Made by a program: the position numbers and the translations under genes. Below the pieces are notes generated by a model that had not been told where the DNA came from, did no database searches, and worked only from the letters and a program-made list of their open reading frames with translations. Shown here piece by piece: positions 1-8,416 of a DNA stretch of 64,000 nt. Location of the stretch: NCBI GenBank assembly GCA_910588815.1, contig CAJUQY010000002.1, positions 1 to 64,000 of the forward strand. Direction: 5' to 3'. Source of the stretch: an uncultured Lachnospiraceae bacterium. GTDB lineage: Bacteria; Bacillota; Clostridia; Lachnospirales; Lachnospiraceae. Position 1 is the first letter of the stretch. Every line of letters begins with the position of its first letter.

Positions 1-2
1 GC

Positions 3-278
3 TGTCTTAAGGTATGGCCCAACGCTGGAATCCCCGCACCAGACCTCGTTGATATTCTAAGAGCGATCGGATCCACACTGTTTCTCGATGATGCTGCCAT
101 AGGTTCTGTTCTCCTTTTCTTAGACAATTTTAGGGTTTCCCAATTACCTGTTTTGAAAATTCCCACAATTTTTAGGCGGGATTCGAAAAGGGTCTCGCGC
201 AGGAACGGCGAAATACGGAACGGCGAAAAGCAGAGGGCTGATTTAGAGAAAACAGAACTGGAGCGTCTGCGGGCCTAA
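3..278 (+). other. Open frame at left edge, no recognised product
   Basis: One plus-strand frame is open from the window edge to a TAA at 276-278 (91 codons, no visible start). Its end is charged and probably helical (KQRADLEKTELERLRA). I do not recognise the protein, and the antisense frame is also open, so this may not be coding. No other gene is apparent in the first 290 bases. It would converge on yqfD and meet it at the hairpin at 293-320. Confidence 0.15.
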
Positions 279-292
279 CTGCAACAATACAA

Positions 293-320
293 AAAGAAAA
301 CAGGGAGGCCGCAGCCTCCC
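293..320 (-). terminator. Rho-independent terminator of yqfC-yqfD
   Basis: On the minus strand a perfect 7-bp stem GGGAGGC / GCCTCCC with a TGCG loop begins right at the yqfD stop codon. It is followed by TGTTTTCTTTTT. The stem plus U-rich tail is the standard intrinsic terminator pattern. Confidence 0.8.
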
Positions 321-1510
321 TATTTTCCAATGTCCTCCTCTGCATGAACCGTACCGATAACGGTACAAAAATCCGTATCCTCCTGTACCGTGCAGGATGC
401 CTTTTTGATTTCTACGCCGGATGCGGTAAGCCCGCTGCAGTAATCCTCAAACCGCTTTTCGGCTATCGCTTTCGCTTCCTGCGGCGAAAGAACCCGGACA
501 GCATCCTCATATTCCCTGGCTGTCACAGAGCCAAGCCCAAGCGGCAGATAAAAATTTTCCCAGAGGTGGAGGGTTTCATAGGAATCCGTCTCGTCGGACA
601 GCTCATAGTCGTTTTTTCCGCCCGGAAGAAAGACACGGTTTCCGAAAAGCCAGAGATAACGGCGCTTTTTCTCTTCCCCGGTGTAGTGCTTTTCAGAGGA
701 TGCCAGGGGAATCTTTTCCTCATAGTGATAAACCGTGGCGGCAATCACATCTCCGTCCGCCTGTACCTCCTCCGTCTTTAGGAGATTCCCCCCCTCGTCA
801 AAGATATCCAGAGTGCCGGCAATCAGAAGCTGCCCTGTCTCCACGGAATCTCCCACATGGATCTTCGGTGTCCCGGCTCTGGTGATCATCGATACCACGG
901 TTCCGCTCTTTTTTGCCGTCACATCCCCGGATACGGATGCCGGTTCCCCCTCCGGCTCCTTTAGCTCATTCTCCTTGACGCGGATAATCAACCGGTTTCC
1001 CGTAATCTCGGCCGACACCCAGGTGATGTCATTGTACCTGTTTCGGATCGCCTTCTCAATGTCCTCGCAGAGAATTCCTGCTTTTGCCATGCCGTGGACA
1101 TACCCTTCTTCTTCCAGAAACCGGAGCAGGGTACTGTCTGTATACTTCTGATTTCCTTCCATGTGAATGTCCCAGATAAATAAGGAGGAGGTATATAAAA
1201 GGCCGAGGCAGAGAAGAATACCGGCGAAAAAGGCCAGCCGTTTCCTGCTCTTCCTTAGCAAAAAGGGGAGTCCTCTTTTCTCTGTAATACGAAGCCGCAC
1301 GCCGGCTTTTTTCGCCAGCCTTCCGGCCCGGAAAAATTCACCCGCCTCCATAAAACAAGCAATGCCGTTCTCTTTTTGCTCCATGGCCTCCAACAAAATC
1401 CCGTGAAAACTGCACAAATTAAAAAAACGTTCAGGGCTTCCTCCCGTCACCCTGATCGTCAGCCGTCCCCTCCATCGGTCTCGTCTGTTTCTGGTGGTTT
1501 TTCTATTCAT
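320..1510 (-). CDS. yqfD: Sporulation membrane protein YqfD
   Basis: This 396-residue protein matches the YqfD family of sporulation proteins, which are made in the mother cell under sigma-E in Bacillus and are needed for normal forespore development. The N-terminal ~85 residues form a basic cytoplasmic domain. A single membrane segment follows at about residues 92-114, and the rest would lie outside the cytoplasm with a hydrophilic C-terminus. The start overlaps the last 8 bases of yqfC, the usual yqfC-yqfD arrangement, so the two are translated from one message. Length and order agree with the family. The exact biochemical role is not established in any organism. Confidence 0.9.
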   Translation of the reverse strand: MNRKTTRNRRDRWRGRLTIRVTGGSPERFFNLCSFHGILLEAMEQKENGIACFMEAGEFFRAGRLAKKAGVRLRITEKRGLPFLLRKSRKRLAFFAGILLCLGLLYTSSLFIWDIHMEGNQKYTDSTLLRFLEEEGYVHGMAKAGILCEDIEKAIRNRYNDITWVSAEITGNRLIIRVKENELKEPEGEPASVSGDVTAKKSGTVVSMITRAGTPKIHVGDSVETGQLLIAGTLDIFDEGGNLLKTEEVQADGDVIAATVYHYEEKIPLASSEKHYTGEEKKRRYLWLFGNRVFLPGGKNDYELSDETDSYETLHLWENFYLPLGLGSVTAREYEDAVRVLSPQEAKAIAEKRFEDYCSGLTASGVEIKKASCTVQEDTDFCTVIGTVHAEEDIGK

Positions 1511-1766
1511 AACTAATCTCGCGAATCCTCCCTTTGATCTTCATGGCGTCTCTCTCAAAATAAGAGATGACCAAATGTTCACCGGAAATACGAATCCGAC
1601 ACATACCGCTCAAAATCCGGATACATTCCGGAGAATATTCCAGAAGTCCTCTGTGGTTTTCCACTGTCATTTCCATAGAGCCCACGACAGTAATTACTGC
1701 AGCGCCAAGACACAGATCCTTTGGAAGCTCCAGCGCTTCCACCAGAGCATCAACCCTTTTTCTCAT
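1503..1766 (-). CDS. yqfC: Sporulation protein YqfC
   Basis: This is an 87-residue protein of the YabP/YqfC family, small beta-rich sporulation proteins. It begins MRKRVDALVEALELPKDL and carries the family-typical CLGAAVITVVGSMEMTVENH region in its first half. A GAGAGGTGG ribosome binding site lies just upstream of ATG at 1766. In Bacillus and Clostridia yqfC precedes yqfD and is transcribed in the mother cell; here yqfD overlaps its end. The gap to rpsU holds the rpsU terminator, so yqfC-yqfD should have its own promoter, but I could not identify a convincing sigma-E site by eye. Confidence 0.88.
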   Translation of the reverse strand: MRKRVDALVEALELPKDLCLGAAVITVVGSMEMTVENHRGLLEYSPECIRILSGMCRIRISGEHLVISYFERDAMKIKGRIREISYE

Positions 1767-1810
1767 GGGTCCACCTCTCTCCTTTTACAGTCCAGTCTAT
1801 GAAAAAAAAG

Positions 1811-1843
1811 CAAAAAAAAGAACTGTTGTCTCCAACAGCTCTT
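1811..1843 (-). terminator. Rho-independent terminator of rpsU
   Basis: On the minus strand AGAGCTGTTG, a GAGA loop and CAACAGTTCT form a 10-bp stem with one G-U pair. A run of Ts follows immediately. It lies 14 bases after the rpsU stop codon and separates rpsU from yqfC. Confidence 0.85.
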
Positions 1844-1856
1844 CTTTCTTGCACAA

Positions 1857-2033
1857 TTAATTGTATTTCCTTTTTCTGGCGGCTTCAGACTTCTTCTTGC
1901 GTCTCACGCTGGGTTTTTCGTAATGTTCTCTCTTACGAATCTCCTGCTGAATGCCGGCCTTTGCGCAATTCCGCTTGAATCTGCGCAGGGCACTATCTAA
2001 ACTCTCATTGTCTTTCACAATAACGTTTGACAT
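1857..2033 (-). CDS. rpsU: 30S ribosomal protein S21
   Basis: This 58-residue, strongly basic protein starts MSNVIVKDNESLDSALRRFK and ends KKKSEAARKRKYN, which is typical S21. S21 binds the small ribosomal subunit near the anti-Shine-Dalgarno end of 16S rRNA and helps initiation. The ATG at 2033 follows a GGAGGGAGGTTAGGTG ribosome binding site. A clear promoter (2111-2138) and terminator (1811-1843) frame it as a single-gene unit. Its place next to yqfC-yqfD is a common arrangement in Clostridia. Its short length and basic composition are normal for the family. Confidence 0.97.
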   Translation of the reverse strand: MSNVIVKDNESLDSALRRFKRNCAKAGIQQEIRKREHYEKPSVRRKKKSEAARKRKYN

Positions 2034-2110
2034 AGACTCACACCTAACCTCCCTCCAGTTGTGTATTGTGCCTAATACAACTGTTTGGGTATATTTTTCG
2101 CACTACATCA

Positions 2111-2138
2111 AGTATAGCACAATTTGCCATTTCGTCAA
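2111..2138 (-). promoter_or_regulatory. Sigma-A promoter of rpsU
   Basis: Reading the minus strand, TTGACG is separated by 16 bp from TATACT. The predicted start of transcription lies about 70 bases before the rpsU ATG. This is a near-consensus vegetative promoter sitting just past the alaS stop codon. Confidence 0.75.
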
Positions 2139-2152
2139 TACCCATTTTGATT

Positions 2153-4789
2153 TTATTTTAATTGTTCTGTCAGCACTTCCAAAACTTTCTTTAAAGCATC
2201 CGGAATCCCCGCCGGATTCTTTCCGCCCGCCTGTGCCATACCGGGACGGCCGCCTCCGCCTCCGCCGACACATGCCGCAACGGCTTTGATGAGGTTTCCT
2301 GCATGAGCCCCCCTCTTCTGGGCCCCTTCCGTGGCCGTCGCCATCAGATTTACTTTTCCGCCCGTCTCGGAGATCAGGACTACAACGCCCTCACCAAGCT
2401 TTTCTTTTAACTGGTCTCCCAAATTTCTGAGACCATTCATATCCACATCCTTCACAGAAGTGGCCAAAGCCTTCACGCCGCCAATTTCCCGGACTTCGCT
2501 CATCACGTCGCCCATGGCATCCTTCGCAAGCTTGCCCTTTAGCTTCTCATTCTCCCCGTGGAGGACTTTCAACTCCTCCTGGAGAGCTTCGATTCTTTTC
2601 ACCAGCCCGGCCGGCTCCGTCCTGGCCGCCCTGGCCGCCTGATGGAGCTCATCCTCCAGATCCTTGTAATAGCGGGCCACACCCCTGCCTGTCAACGCCT
2701 CAATCCTTCGCACACCGGCGGCAATCCCAGCCTCCGATATGATTTTAAAAGCTCCGATGGAGACGGTATTTGCCACATGGGTGCCGCCGCAGAGTTCCTT
2801 GGAGAAATCTCCCATGGAAACCACACGGACGGTATCGCCGTATTTCTCTCCGAACAGCGCCATGGCGCCGGCCTTTTTGGCCTCATCGAGAGTCATAATC
2901 TCGGTGGTCACAGGAACAGCCTTCTCGATCTCCCCGCAGACCAACTCCTCCACCCGGTCAAGTTCTTCTTTTGTCATGGCAGAAAAATGGGTAAAATCAA
3001 AGCGGAGCCTGTCTGCCGCCACAAAAGAGCCGGACTGCTCAACATGGCCCCCCAGCACGACCCGCAGAGCCTTCTGCAGGAGATGCGTGGCGCTGTGATT
3101 CTTGCAGGTCTCCTTCCGGTTTTCGGCATCCACCTTCATGGTCACCGGAGCGCCGGCCTGAAACATCCCCCTGGTCACTGTGCCGATATGTCCGACCTTT
3201 CCGCCCTGGAGCCTGATGACGTCCTTTACCAAAAATTCTGCATCCGCCGTACAAATCACGCCGGAATCAGCCTTCTGCCCGCCCATCGTGGCGTAGAAGG
3301 GCGTCCGGTCCGTGATCATGGTCCCGGTCTGTCCGTCGGTGAGCGCCTCCACAATCTCTTCCTCCGTGGTGAGCGCCGTCACAAAACCTTCGCCTGTGAG
3401 ACTTTCATACCCGGTAAATTCGGTGGTAAGCTCCGCACTTAAATTCTGGTAAATGTCCTCACGGCCCATGTAGTTGCTCTGCTTCCTGGCGCTTCTCGCC
3501 TTCTGGCGCTGCACCTCCATGGCCTTTGCAAAGCCCTCTTCATCCACGGAAAACCCCTTTTCCTCCAGGATCTCACGGGTTAAATCCAAGGGGAAACCAT
3601 AGGTATCATAAAGGCGGAAAGCATCCTCACCGGAAAGCTCCGTCTTTCCCTCCCCGTTAAGCCTCTCCTCCAAATCGCCCAAAATGGCAAGGCCCTGGTC
3701 GATGGTCTTATTAAACTTGTCCTCTTCCTCCGTGAGGACCCGAAAGATCATCTCCTTCTTCTCTTCCAGTTCCGGATAACCGTCCCTGGATAAACCTATC
3801 ACCTTCTCGGAAAGCTTTGCCAGGAATTTCCCCTCAATTCCGAGGAGCCTGCCGTGGCGGGCCGCCCGGCGAAGCAGTCTCCGAAGCACATAGCCCCGGC
3901 CCTCGTTGGAGGGCATAATACCATCCGAAATCATAAAAGTACAGGAACGGATATGATCCGTGATCAGACGGAGAGAAATGTCTTTCGTCTCATCTTCCAG
4001 ATAGGAAACGCCGGCCAGCTTTGACACCGTATCCAAAAGCGCCTTGATGGTATCTACCGCAAAGATAGAATCCACATCCTGCACCACAACGGCCAGACGT
4101 TCTAATCCCATACCCGTATCGATATTCTTCTGTTCCAGGGTGGTGTAATGGTCATGGCCGTCGTTGTCAAACTGGGTAAAGACATTGTTCCAGACTTCCA
4201 TGTAACGGTCACAGTCACAGCCCACCGTGCAGCCAGGCTTTCCGCAGCCGTATTTCTCGCCCCGGTCATAATAAATCTCGGAACAGGGGCCGCAGGGCCC
4301 CGCCCCGTGCTCCCAAAAATTGTCCTCCTTGCCAAATTTAAAGATCCTCTCGGCAGGGATGCCAACCTCCTTATTCCAAATCTCAAAAGCCTCGTCATCC
4401 TCCAGATAAACCGAAGGGTACAGACGGTCGGGGGATAATCCCACCACCTCGGTCAAAAACTCCCAGGACCAGCGGATGGCTTCCCGCTTAAAATAATCCC
4501 CAAAGGAAAAATTACCCAGCATCTCAAAAAAGGTGCCATGACGGGCAGTCTTTCCCACATTCTCAATATCACCGGTGCGAATGCACTTCTGGCAGGTGGT
4601 CACCCGCTTTCTGGGCGGAATCTCCTGCCCTGTAAAATAAGGCTTTAAAGGCGCCATACCGGAATTGATCAACAGAAGGCTGTTGTCATTGTGAGGCACA
4701 AGGGAAAAACTCTTCATGGCCAGATGTCCCTTGCTTTCAAAAAACTCTAAGAACATCCGCCTTAACTGGTTTACACCATATGCTGTCAC
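2153..4789 (-). CDS. alaS: Alanine--tRNA ligase
   Basis: This 878-residue enzyme charges tRNA-Ala with alanine in the cytoplasm. All domains are present in order: the class II catalytic core (residues ~1-440), the editing domain with the zinc-site HxxxH (NHSATHLLQKAL, about residue 565) and CGGTH (about residue 670), a coiled linker, and the C-terminal DHHA1 domain with its GGGGGGRPGMAQAGG glycine loop. The start is a GTG at 4789, preceded by GGAAGGGG. It lies just after the stop of a 42-residue membrane peptide, so the two are probably translated together. Length is normal. I saw no T-box leader upstream. Confidence 0.97.
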   Translation of the reverse strand: MTAYGVNQLRRMFLEFFESKGHLAMKSFSLVPHNDNSLLLINSGMAPLKPYFTGQEIPPRKRVTTCQKCIRTGDIENVGKTARHGTFFEMLGNFSFGDYFKREAIRWSWEFLTEVVGLSPDRLYPSVYLEDDEAFEIWNKEVGIPAERIFKFGKEDNFWEHGAGPCGPCSEIYYDRGEKYGCGKPGCTVGCDCDRYMEVWNNVFTQFDNDGHDHYTTLEQKNIDTGMGLERLAVVVQDVDSIFAVDTIKALLDTVSKLAGVSYLEDETKDISLRLITDHIRSCTFMISDGIMPSNEGRGYVLRRLLRRAARHGRLLGIEGKFLAKLSEKVIGLSRDGYPELEEKKEMIFRVLTEEEDKFNKTIDQGLAILGDLEERLNGEGKTELSGEDAFRLYDTYGFPLDLTREILEEKGFSVDEEGFAKAMEVQRQKARSARKQSNYMGREDIYQNLSAELTTEFTGYESLTGEGFVTALTTEEEIVEALTDGQTGTMITDRTPFYATMGGQKADSGVICTADAEFLVKDVIRLQGGKVGHIGTVTRGMFQAGAPVTMKVDAENRKETCKNHSATHLLQKALRVVLGGHVEQSGSFVAADRLRFDFTHFSAMTKEELDRVEELVCGEIEKAVPVTTEIMTLDEAKKAGAMALFGEKYGDTVRVVSMGDFSKELCGGTHVANTVSIGAFKIISEAGIAAGVRRIEALTGRGVARYYKDLEDELHQAARAARTEPAGLVKRIEALQEELKVLHGENEKLKGKLAKDAMGDVMSEVREIGGVKALATSVKDVDMNGLRNLGDQLKEKLGEGVVVLISETGGKVNLMATATEGAQKRGAHAGNLIKAVAACVGGGGGGRPGMAQAGGKNPAGIPDALKKVLEVLTEQLK

Positions 4790-4791
4790 GA

Positions 4792-4920
4792 TTATTCCCC
4801 TTCCTTCGCATTCTTATGTTTTCTTAAGCGGATCCCGCACCAAATGCCGCCGAAAGCGACCACGCCCAGAAAAATAAATTTCACTGCCATCTGATAAAGC
4901 TCTGAAAAAAATGCTCCCAT
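4792..4920 (-). CDS. 42-residue single-span membrane peptide upstream of alaS
   Basis: This small ORF begins MGAFFSELYQMAVK and has a hydrophobic stretch at about residues 14-31, followed by a basic, charged tail (IRLRKHKNAKEGE). That suggests one membrane span with the C-terminus inside. An ideal AGGAGG lies 8 bases before the ATG, and a plausible promoter lies ~85 bases upstream (5004-5032), so it appears to be really translated. It ends 2 bases before the alaS GTG codon, so it would be co-transcribed and possibly translationally coupled. I do not recognise its family and give no function. Confidence 0.7.
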   Translation of the reverse strand: MGAFFSELYQMAVKFIFLGVVAFGGIWCGIRLRKHKNAKEGE

Positions 4921-5003
4921 GGAATTATCCTCCTATGCAATCTCTGAAATTTCTTTTTGAGAAGGGCCCTAAACTACAGCAAAACTTCCCAATCCATCTT
5001 TCT

Positions 5004-5032
5004 ATCCTACCACAAAGCATGGGCTTTCGCAA
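5004..5032 (-). promoter_or_regulatory. Promoter of the small peptide-alaS unit
   Basis: On the minus strand TTGCGA and TAGGAT are separated by 17 bp. The leader to the small ORF would be about 80 bases, with AGGAGG near its end. Confidence 0.5.
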
Positions 5033-5086
5033 GCAGATTCTAAAGCCAAAGCATCGGCCAGGACGCGAAGTTGAAAAAACAGAACT

Positions 5087-6142
5087 TCATCCGTCCGTCT
5101 TCCCCGTGATTATCCAGTATCCATATTCATCGGAAAAAGTCTTTCGTATCGTCTCCTGGGTTTCCATGGGCGAGAGAACCAGATCAAAGTACGACCAGTA
5201 CCCTTCGGCTTCCCCTCTGTTGCGGAAAGCCCAGGTGAGTACATATCGGTAATCGTCCGTCATCCATTGGGATATCGGCAGAAAGAACACATTTCCACTG
5301 TCATCGGTCTCCGGATAAAAGTTGCTGAAGACCGGATTGATGTAAAAATTCGTTCTCAGATATTCCGACAAATAAGAAAACAGGTCTTCCAGAAAAGCCG
5401 GGTTGCCTGTCTGCCAGTTTCTTGTGGTTGCCAGGACATCCAGCGCCATACCGTTTTCATAAACCGCGTCTGTAAAATCACTGACTGCATATGGATTGTA
5501 AGCGGCGCGAAACCGGATGGGGAGTCCTGTCTTCGAATCCAGGTAAAGGAACATGATACACCCATGAGTGGTAAAATCCGCCACCCAGAGAGCGGCAGAA
5601 GGGTGCTCCTTATCCGCCCTGAAGCTCATGTTCACCTCCCCCTCCACCTGATACCCCATAGAACCGGAAGGGAGGGAGGCATTGACCGTATCCAGAAACC
5701 GGAGGGCCATCTCCCTGGCCTCTTCCTCGGAAACCTCGATCTCCTCGATCGGCTCCCGATCCAGGTACTGGCCATAAAAACTTCCGTAGTATTTTAAAGA
5801 TAATTCCGCCAGGACCTGAAGCCGTTCCATATCATTTAAGCGGTTTCCGTCCAGAAGGACGGTATCCTGAAGCTCCTCCTCTGTGGCCGCCTCCACGTTG
5901 GCAGTGGAGGGCAGAGCTGCCTCGGAGACAGGTTCGGACTGCTGCCACATCGTATCTGCGACCGCAACGGCCTCTCCATATTTTTTTCCGTCATAGTGCT
6001 CTAAGAATTCCCGGACCAGCCACATCCCCAGACTGCTGATGAAAAGCAGAACGAGGAGCAGGCCAAGCCCCGCCAGGATGTAGCGGGCCCTTCGTCTATG
6101 ATTCCTGTCAGGCATTTTCTTTCCCTGATCCCTGCTCGACAT
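5087..6142 (-). CDS. Membrane-anchored extracytoplasmic protein linked to a two-component system
   Basis: This 351-residue protein has a short basic N-terminus, one membrane segment at about residues 21-43, and a large acidic domain predicted outside the membrane. I do not recognise a family. Its first ~35 bases overlap the end of the histidine kinase gene, so it is the third gene of a response regulator-kinase-this protein operon. The context suggests an accessory of signalling or an envelope function controlled by that system, but this is inference only. The outer part contains many Trp, Tyr and Phe residues and no obvious catalytic motif. A DUF-type lipid or peptide binding fold is possible. 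Confidence 0.75.
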   Translation of the reverse strand: MSSRDQGKKMPDRNHRRRARYILAGLGLLLVLLFISSLGMWLVREFLEHYDGKKYGEAVAVADTMWQQSEPVSEAALPSTANVEAATEEELQDTVLLDGNRLNDMERLQVLAELSLKYYGSFYGQYLDREPIEEIEVSEEEAREMALRFLDTVNASLPSGSMGYQVEGEVNMSFRADKEHPSAALWVADFTTHGCIMFLYLDSKTGLPIRFRAAYNPYAVSDFTDAVYENGMALDVLATTRNWQTGNPAFLEDLFSYLSEYLRTNFYINPVFSNFYPETDDSGNVFFLPISQWMTDDYRYVLTWAFRNRGEAEGYWSYFDLVLSPMETQETIRKTFSDEYGYWIITGKTDG

Positions 6143-7490
6143 GGCGCTCTCTCCTTCCCGGAATCCACATGGTGACAGTGGTCCCTTTTCCTTCCCTGCT
6201 GTAAAAACTTAAAAACGTTCCGTGGAGGGCCGCGATTTTCTTACAGAGAGCAAGTCCCAGCCCGGCCCCGTTCTGTTTCCGGCTTCTGGATTTATCCACC
6301 ATATAAAAAGCATCCTGAACCCGGGTAAGGCTCTCGGCAGGAATCCCTCTCCCATCATCGCTTATGGTGATCCGATAGCCCTCCCCTTCAGGCTCCCCCT
6401 TGAGGAAAATCCGGCGGCTTCCGGCCTTTTTGGCATTGTCGACCAGATTGATCACAAGCGTCTTCATCAGATCCCATTCCGCGTTGAGACAGCCTTCCCG
6501 GCAGGAGACCCGAAGGCTCCGTTCCCCATACGAAAAGAAAGGGGCCATGGTCTGTGAAATGTCCTGAAAAAATTCCTCTGCCGGAATCTCCTCAAAACAG
6601 AAGTCTTCGTTGTCCAGGGCAATAAAACGCATCATCTTTTGGGCAAGCGCCTCCAGCCGCATCCCTTCATTTAAGATATAGCCGGCAGCTTCCCTGGTTT
6701 CTTTCCTGGAAAGCTCTTTCTGGTACAAGGTATCCGCATATCCGATGATCGCCGTCATGGGTGTTTTGATCTCGTGGGAAAAATCTCCCATGAACTGTTC
6801 CTTCCTTGAAGCCTCCTGCCTCAGCTCCTCCACTTTCTTCTCCACCGCCTCAGCCATCTGGTTAAAGGAGCGGGCCAGCTCCCCGATCTCATCCCGGCTG
6901 CTTTCCTTTACCCTGCCGGAATATTCCCCCATGGCGATCCTGTCCGCCGAACGCTGGAGCCGTTTCAAGGGATTCACCAACAGATAGGAAATCGCCATTG
7001 CCAAAAGGCCGCAGATGAGCAAAGCCACGTAGATGTAGTAGCTGTACTGTTTTTCCAAAAGTGTCCGTTCCCTGTAAATGTGGGAGATATCTGTCGCCGT
7101 TTTCAGAACTTGTCCGGTATCTCCGCCGGGGAGCTCGCCTGACACAAAAAGGAGGTGCCTCCCATTGGTTTCCCGAACCACATAAGTGATTTTCCCGGGC
7201 TGCTCGATCTCCCCGGAGGCCTCCATAAGTGCCTCTGTAAATCCGCCGTAGAGGATCTCTCCGTCCGCCCCCACAAGAAGCATACTCCGCTCCCCGAGCT
7301 GCTGCTCCCCCATCTGGGTACCGCCCATATAGATGACCATGCGGATGAACCGGAACTGCTCCAGCTCGTGGTCGATCTTCTGCTCCAGGGCCTGGCCAAA
7401 GCTTCTTTGGACCATGCAGTACTCCACACTGCACAGGGCCAGGATCAGCACCAGCATAAAGGAGAGAAAAATTTTCACAAACAACCGCAT
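6108..7490 (-). CDS. Sensor histidine kinase
   Basis: A 460-residue membrane kinase. I chose the ATG at 7490 (MRLFVKIFLSFMLVL): it lies 4 bases after the response regulator stop, has GGAGG upstream, and starts directly with the first membrane span; the longer open frame would add a non-conserved tail. Order: span 1 (~3-22), extracytoplasmic sensor (~25-150), span 2 (~152-172), HAMP (~173-225), HisKA with phospho-acceptor His239 in FSHEIKTPMTA, N-box NLVDNAKK, G1 DDGRGIP and G2 GAGLGLALCKK. It would phosphorylate the regulator encoded just upstream. The signal is unknown. Confidence 0.9.
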   Translation of the reverse strand: MRLFVKIFLSFMLVLILALCSVEYCMVQRSFGQALEQKIDHELEQFRFIRMVIYMGGTQMGEQQLGERSMLLVGADGEILYGGFTEALMEASGEIEQPGKITYVVRETNGRHLLFVSGELPGGDTGQVLKTATDISHIYRERTLLEKQYSYYIYVALLICGLLAMAISYLLVNPLKRLQRSADRIAMGEYSGRVKESSRDEIGELARSFNQMAEAVEKKVEELRQEASRKEQFMGDFSHEIKTPMTAIIGYADTLYQKELSRKETREAAGYILNEGMRLEALAQKMMRFIALDNEDFCFEEIPAEEFFQDISQTMAPFFSYGERSLRVSCREGCLNAEWDLMKTLVINLVDNAKKAGSRRIFLKGEPEGEGYRITISDDGRGIPAESLTRVQDAFYMVDKSRSRKQNGAGLGLALCKKIAALHGTFLSFYSREGKGTTVTMWIPGRRERHVEQGSGKENA

Positions 7491-7494
7491 GTTG

Positions 7495-8148
7495 TCAGAC
7501 CTCCAGCCGGTATCCCACCCGGAACACGGTCCGGATCTTATCCTCCCAGTGTAGCTTTTTCCGAAGCCTCTGGATATGGCAGTCCAGAGTCCTGGTCTCC
7601 CCCGTGTAGAGTTCATTCCAGACTTTCTCATAAAGCCGCTCTCTGGAAAGAGCCACGTTTTTGTGGAGAATCAGTTCCGCCAGAAGGCCGTATTCCTTGG
7701 CCGTAAGCATGACAGGAACATTTCCCTTTGTCACAGACCGTCCCTCGAAATCCACGGTGACGTCTTCAATGGTCACCGCCCTCCTGTAGTTCCCGCTCCG
7801 CCTCAGCACCGCTTCCACCCTGGCGGAAAGCTCACTCACCTGGAAAGGTTTCGTAATGTAATCGTCGGCCCCCAGCTTCAGCCCATGGACCCTTTCCGCC
7901 ACCTCCCCTTTTGCCGTCACGAAAATGACCGGGATTCCGAAGGGGCGGATATACTCCAAAAGCTCATAGCCATTCAATCCCGGCAGCATGATATCCAATA
8001 AAACCAAAGAATAGGAGGCCCTCTCGATCTGCTTCGCCCCGTCCGTCCCCGTCCGTACCCAGTCACATTGGTAGCCGTCGGACAGAAGCGTACGGCACAT
8101 CAGGATTCCGATAGCCTCCTCATCTTCCACGATCAAAATTTTTTTCAT
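7495..8148 (-). CDS. OmpR-family response regulator
   Basis: 217 residues: an N-terminal receiver domain with the acidic pair in VEDEE, phospho-acceptor Asp52 (LLDIMLPGLNG) and the conserved Lys in FVTAKGE, followed by a C-terminal winged-helix DNA-binding domain (~125-217, with TLDCHIQRLRKKL). It should bind direct-repeat sites near promoters when phosphorylated by the kinase encoded 4 bases downstream. It heads a three-gene operon with its kinase and a membrane-anchored partner. A direct repeat of TTTTAC with 11-bp period lies in its own promoter region (8203-8219), suggesting autoregulation. The target genes cannot be read from the sequence. Confidence 0.92.
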   Translation of the reverse strand: MKKILIVEDEEAIGILMCRTLLSDGYQCDWVRTGTDGAKQIERASYSLVLLDIMLPGLNGYELLEYIRPFGIPVIFVTAKGEVAERVHGLKLGADDYITKPFQVSELSARVEAVLRRSGNYRRAVTIEDVTVDFEGRSVTKGNVPVMLTAKEYGLLAELILHKNVALSRERLYEKVWNELYTGETRTLDCHIQRLRKKLHWEDKIRTVFRVGYRLEV

Positions 8149-8175
8149 CTTGTGTCATCCCCTCCCGTCATGTCT

Positions 8176-8219
8176 ATTTTAACACAGAGATGTATACAAG
8201 TTGTAAAATTTCCGTAAAA
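8176..8219 (-). promoter_or_regulatory. Putative autoregulated promoter of the two-component operon
   Basis: On the minus strand two TTTTAC hexamers (8214-8219 and 8203-8208) lie 11 bp apart, start to start. They cover the -35 region of a TAAAAT -10 box at 8176-8181. OmpR/PhoP-type regulators typically bind hexamer repeats at this period. The match is by eye. Confidence 0.4.
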
Positions 8220-8238
8220 CATTAAAATTGTATCAGAT

Positions 8239-8406
8239 GGCCGCCCGTCCCTTCCCTCCCAGACACGTCGGTTCGGCTGATTTTGCTGCGCCGCCTATTG
8301 CAGGCAATGTTTACTGCTAACAAAACGGGCAGCGAAAATTGCCTGCGCTATGCTCGCAAAATCAGCCAAACCTTCCTATCGTCTGGGAGGGAAGGGACGG
8401 GCGGCC
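8239..8406. repeat. Large nested inverted repeat after rnhA
   Basis: Three nested pairs of arms fold this 168-bp stretch into one long hairpin. The outer arms 8239-8264 and 8381-8406 are perfect 26-bp complements. The middle arms 8270-8286 and 8356-8372 match at 16 of 17 positions. The inner arms 8300-8308 and 8338-8346 are perfect. It starts 10 bases after the rnhA stop codon and ends ~90 bases before the response regulator ATG. It could end rnhA transcription, be a processed RNA hairpin, or be a small non-autonomous mobile element. I see no coding capacity. Confidence 0.85.
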
Positions 8407-8416
8407 CCGAAGGGGT

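Noticed and set aside
4921..5086. T-box riboswitch before alaS
   Set aside because: No T-box AGGGTGGNACCGCG-like block, specifier loop or terminator-antiterminator is visible; only a promoter and an ordinary leader.
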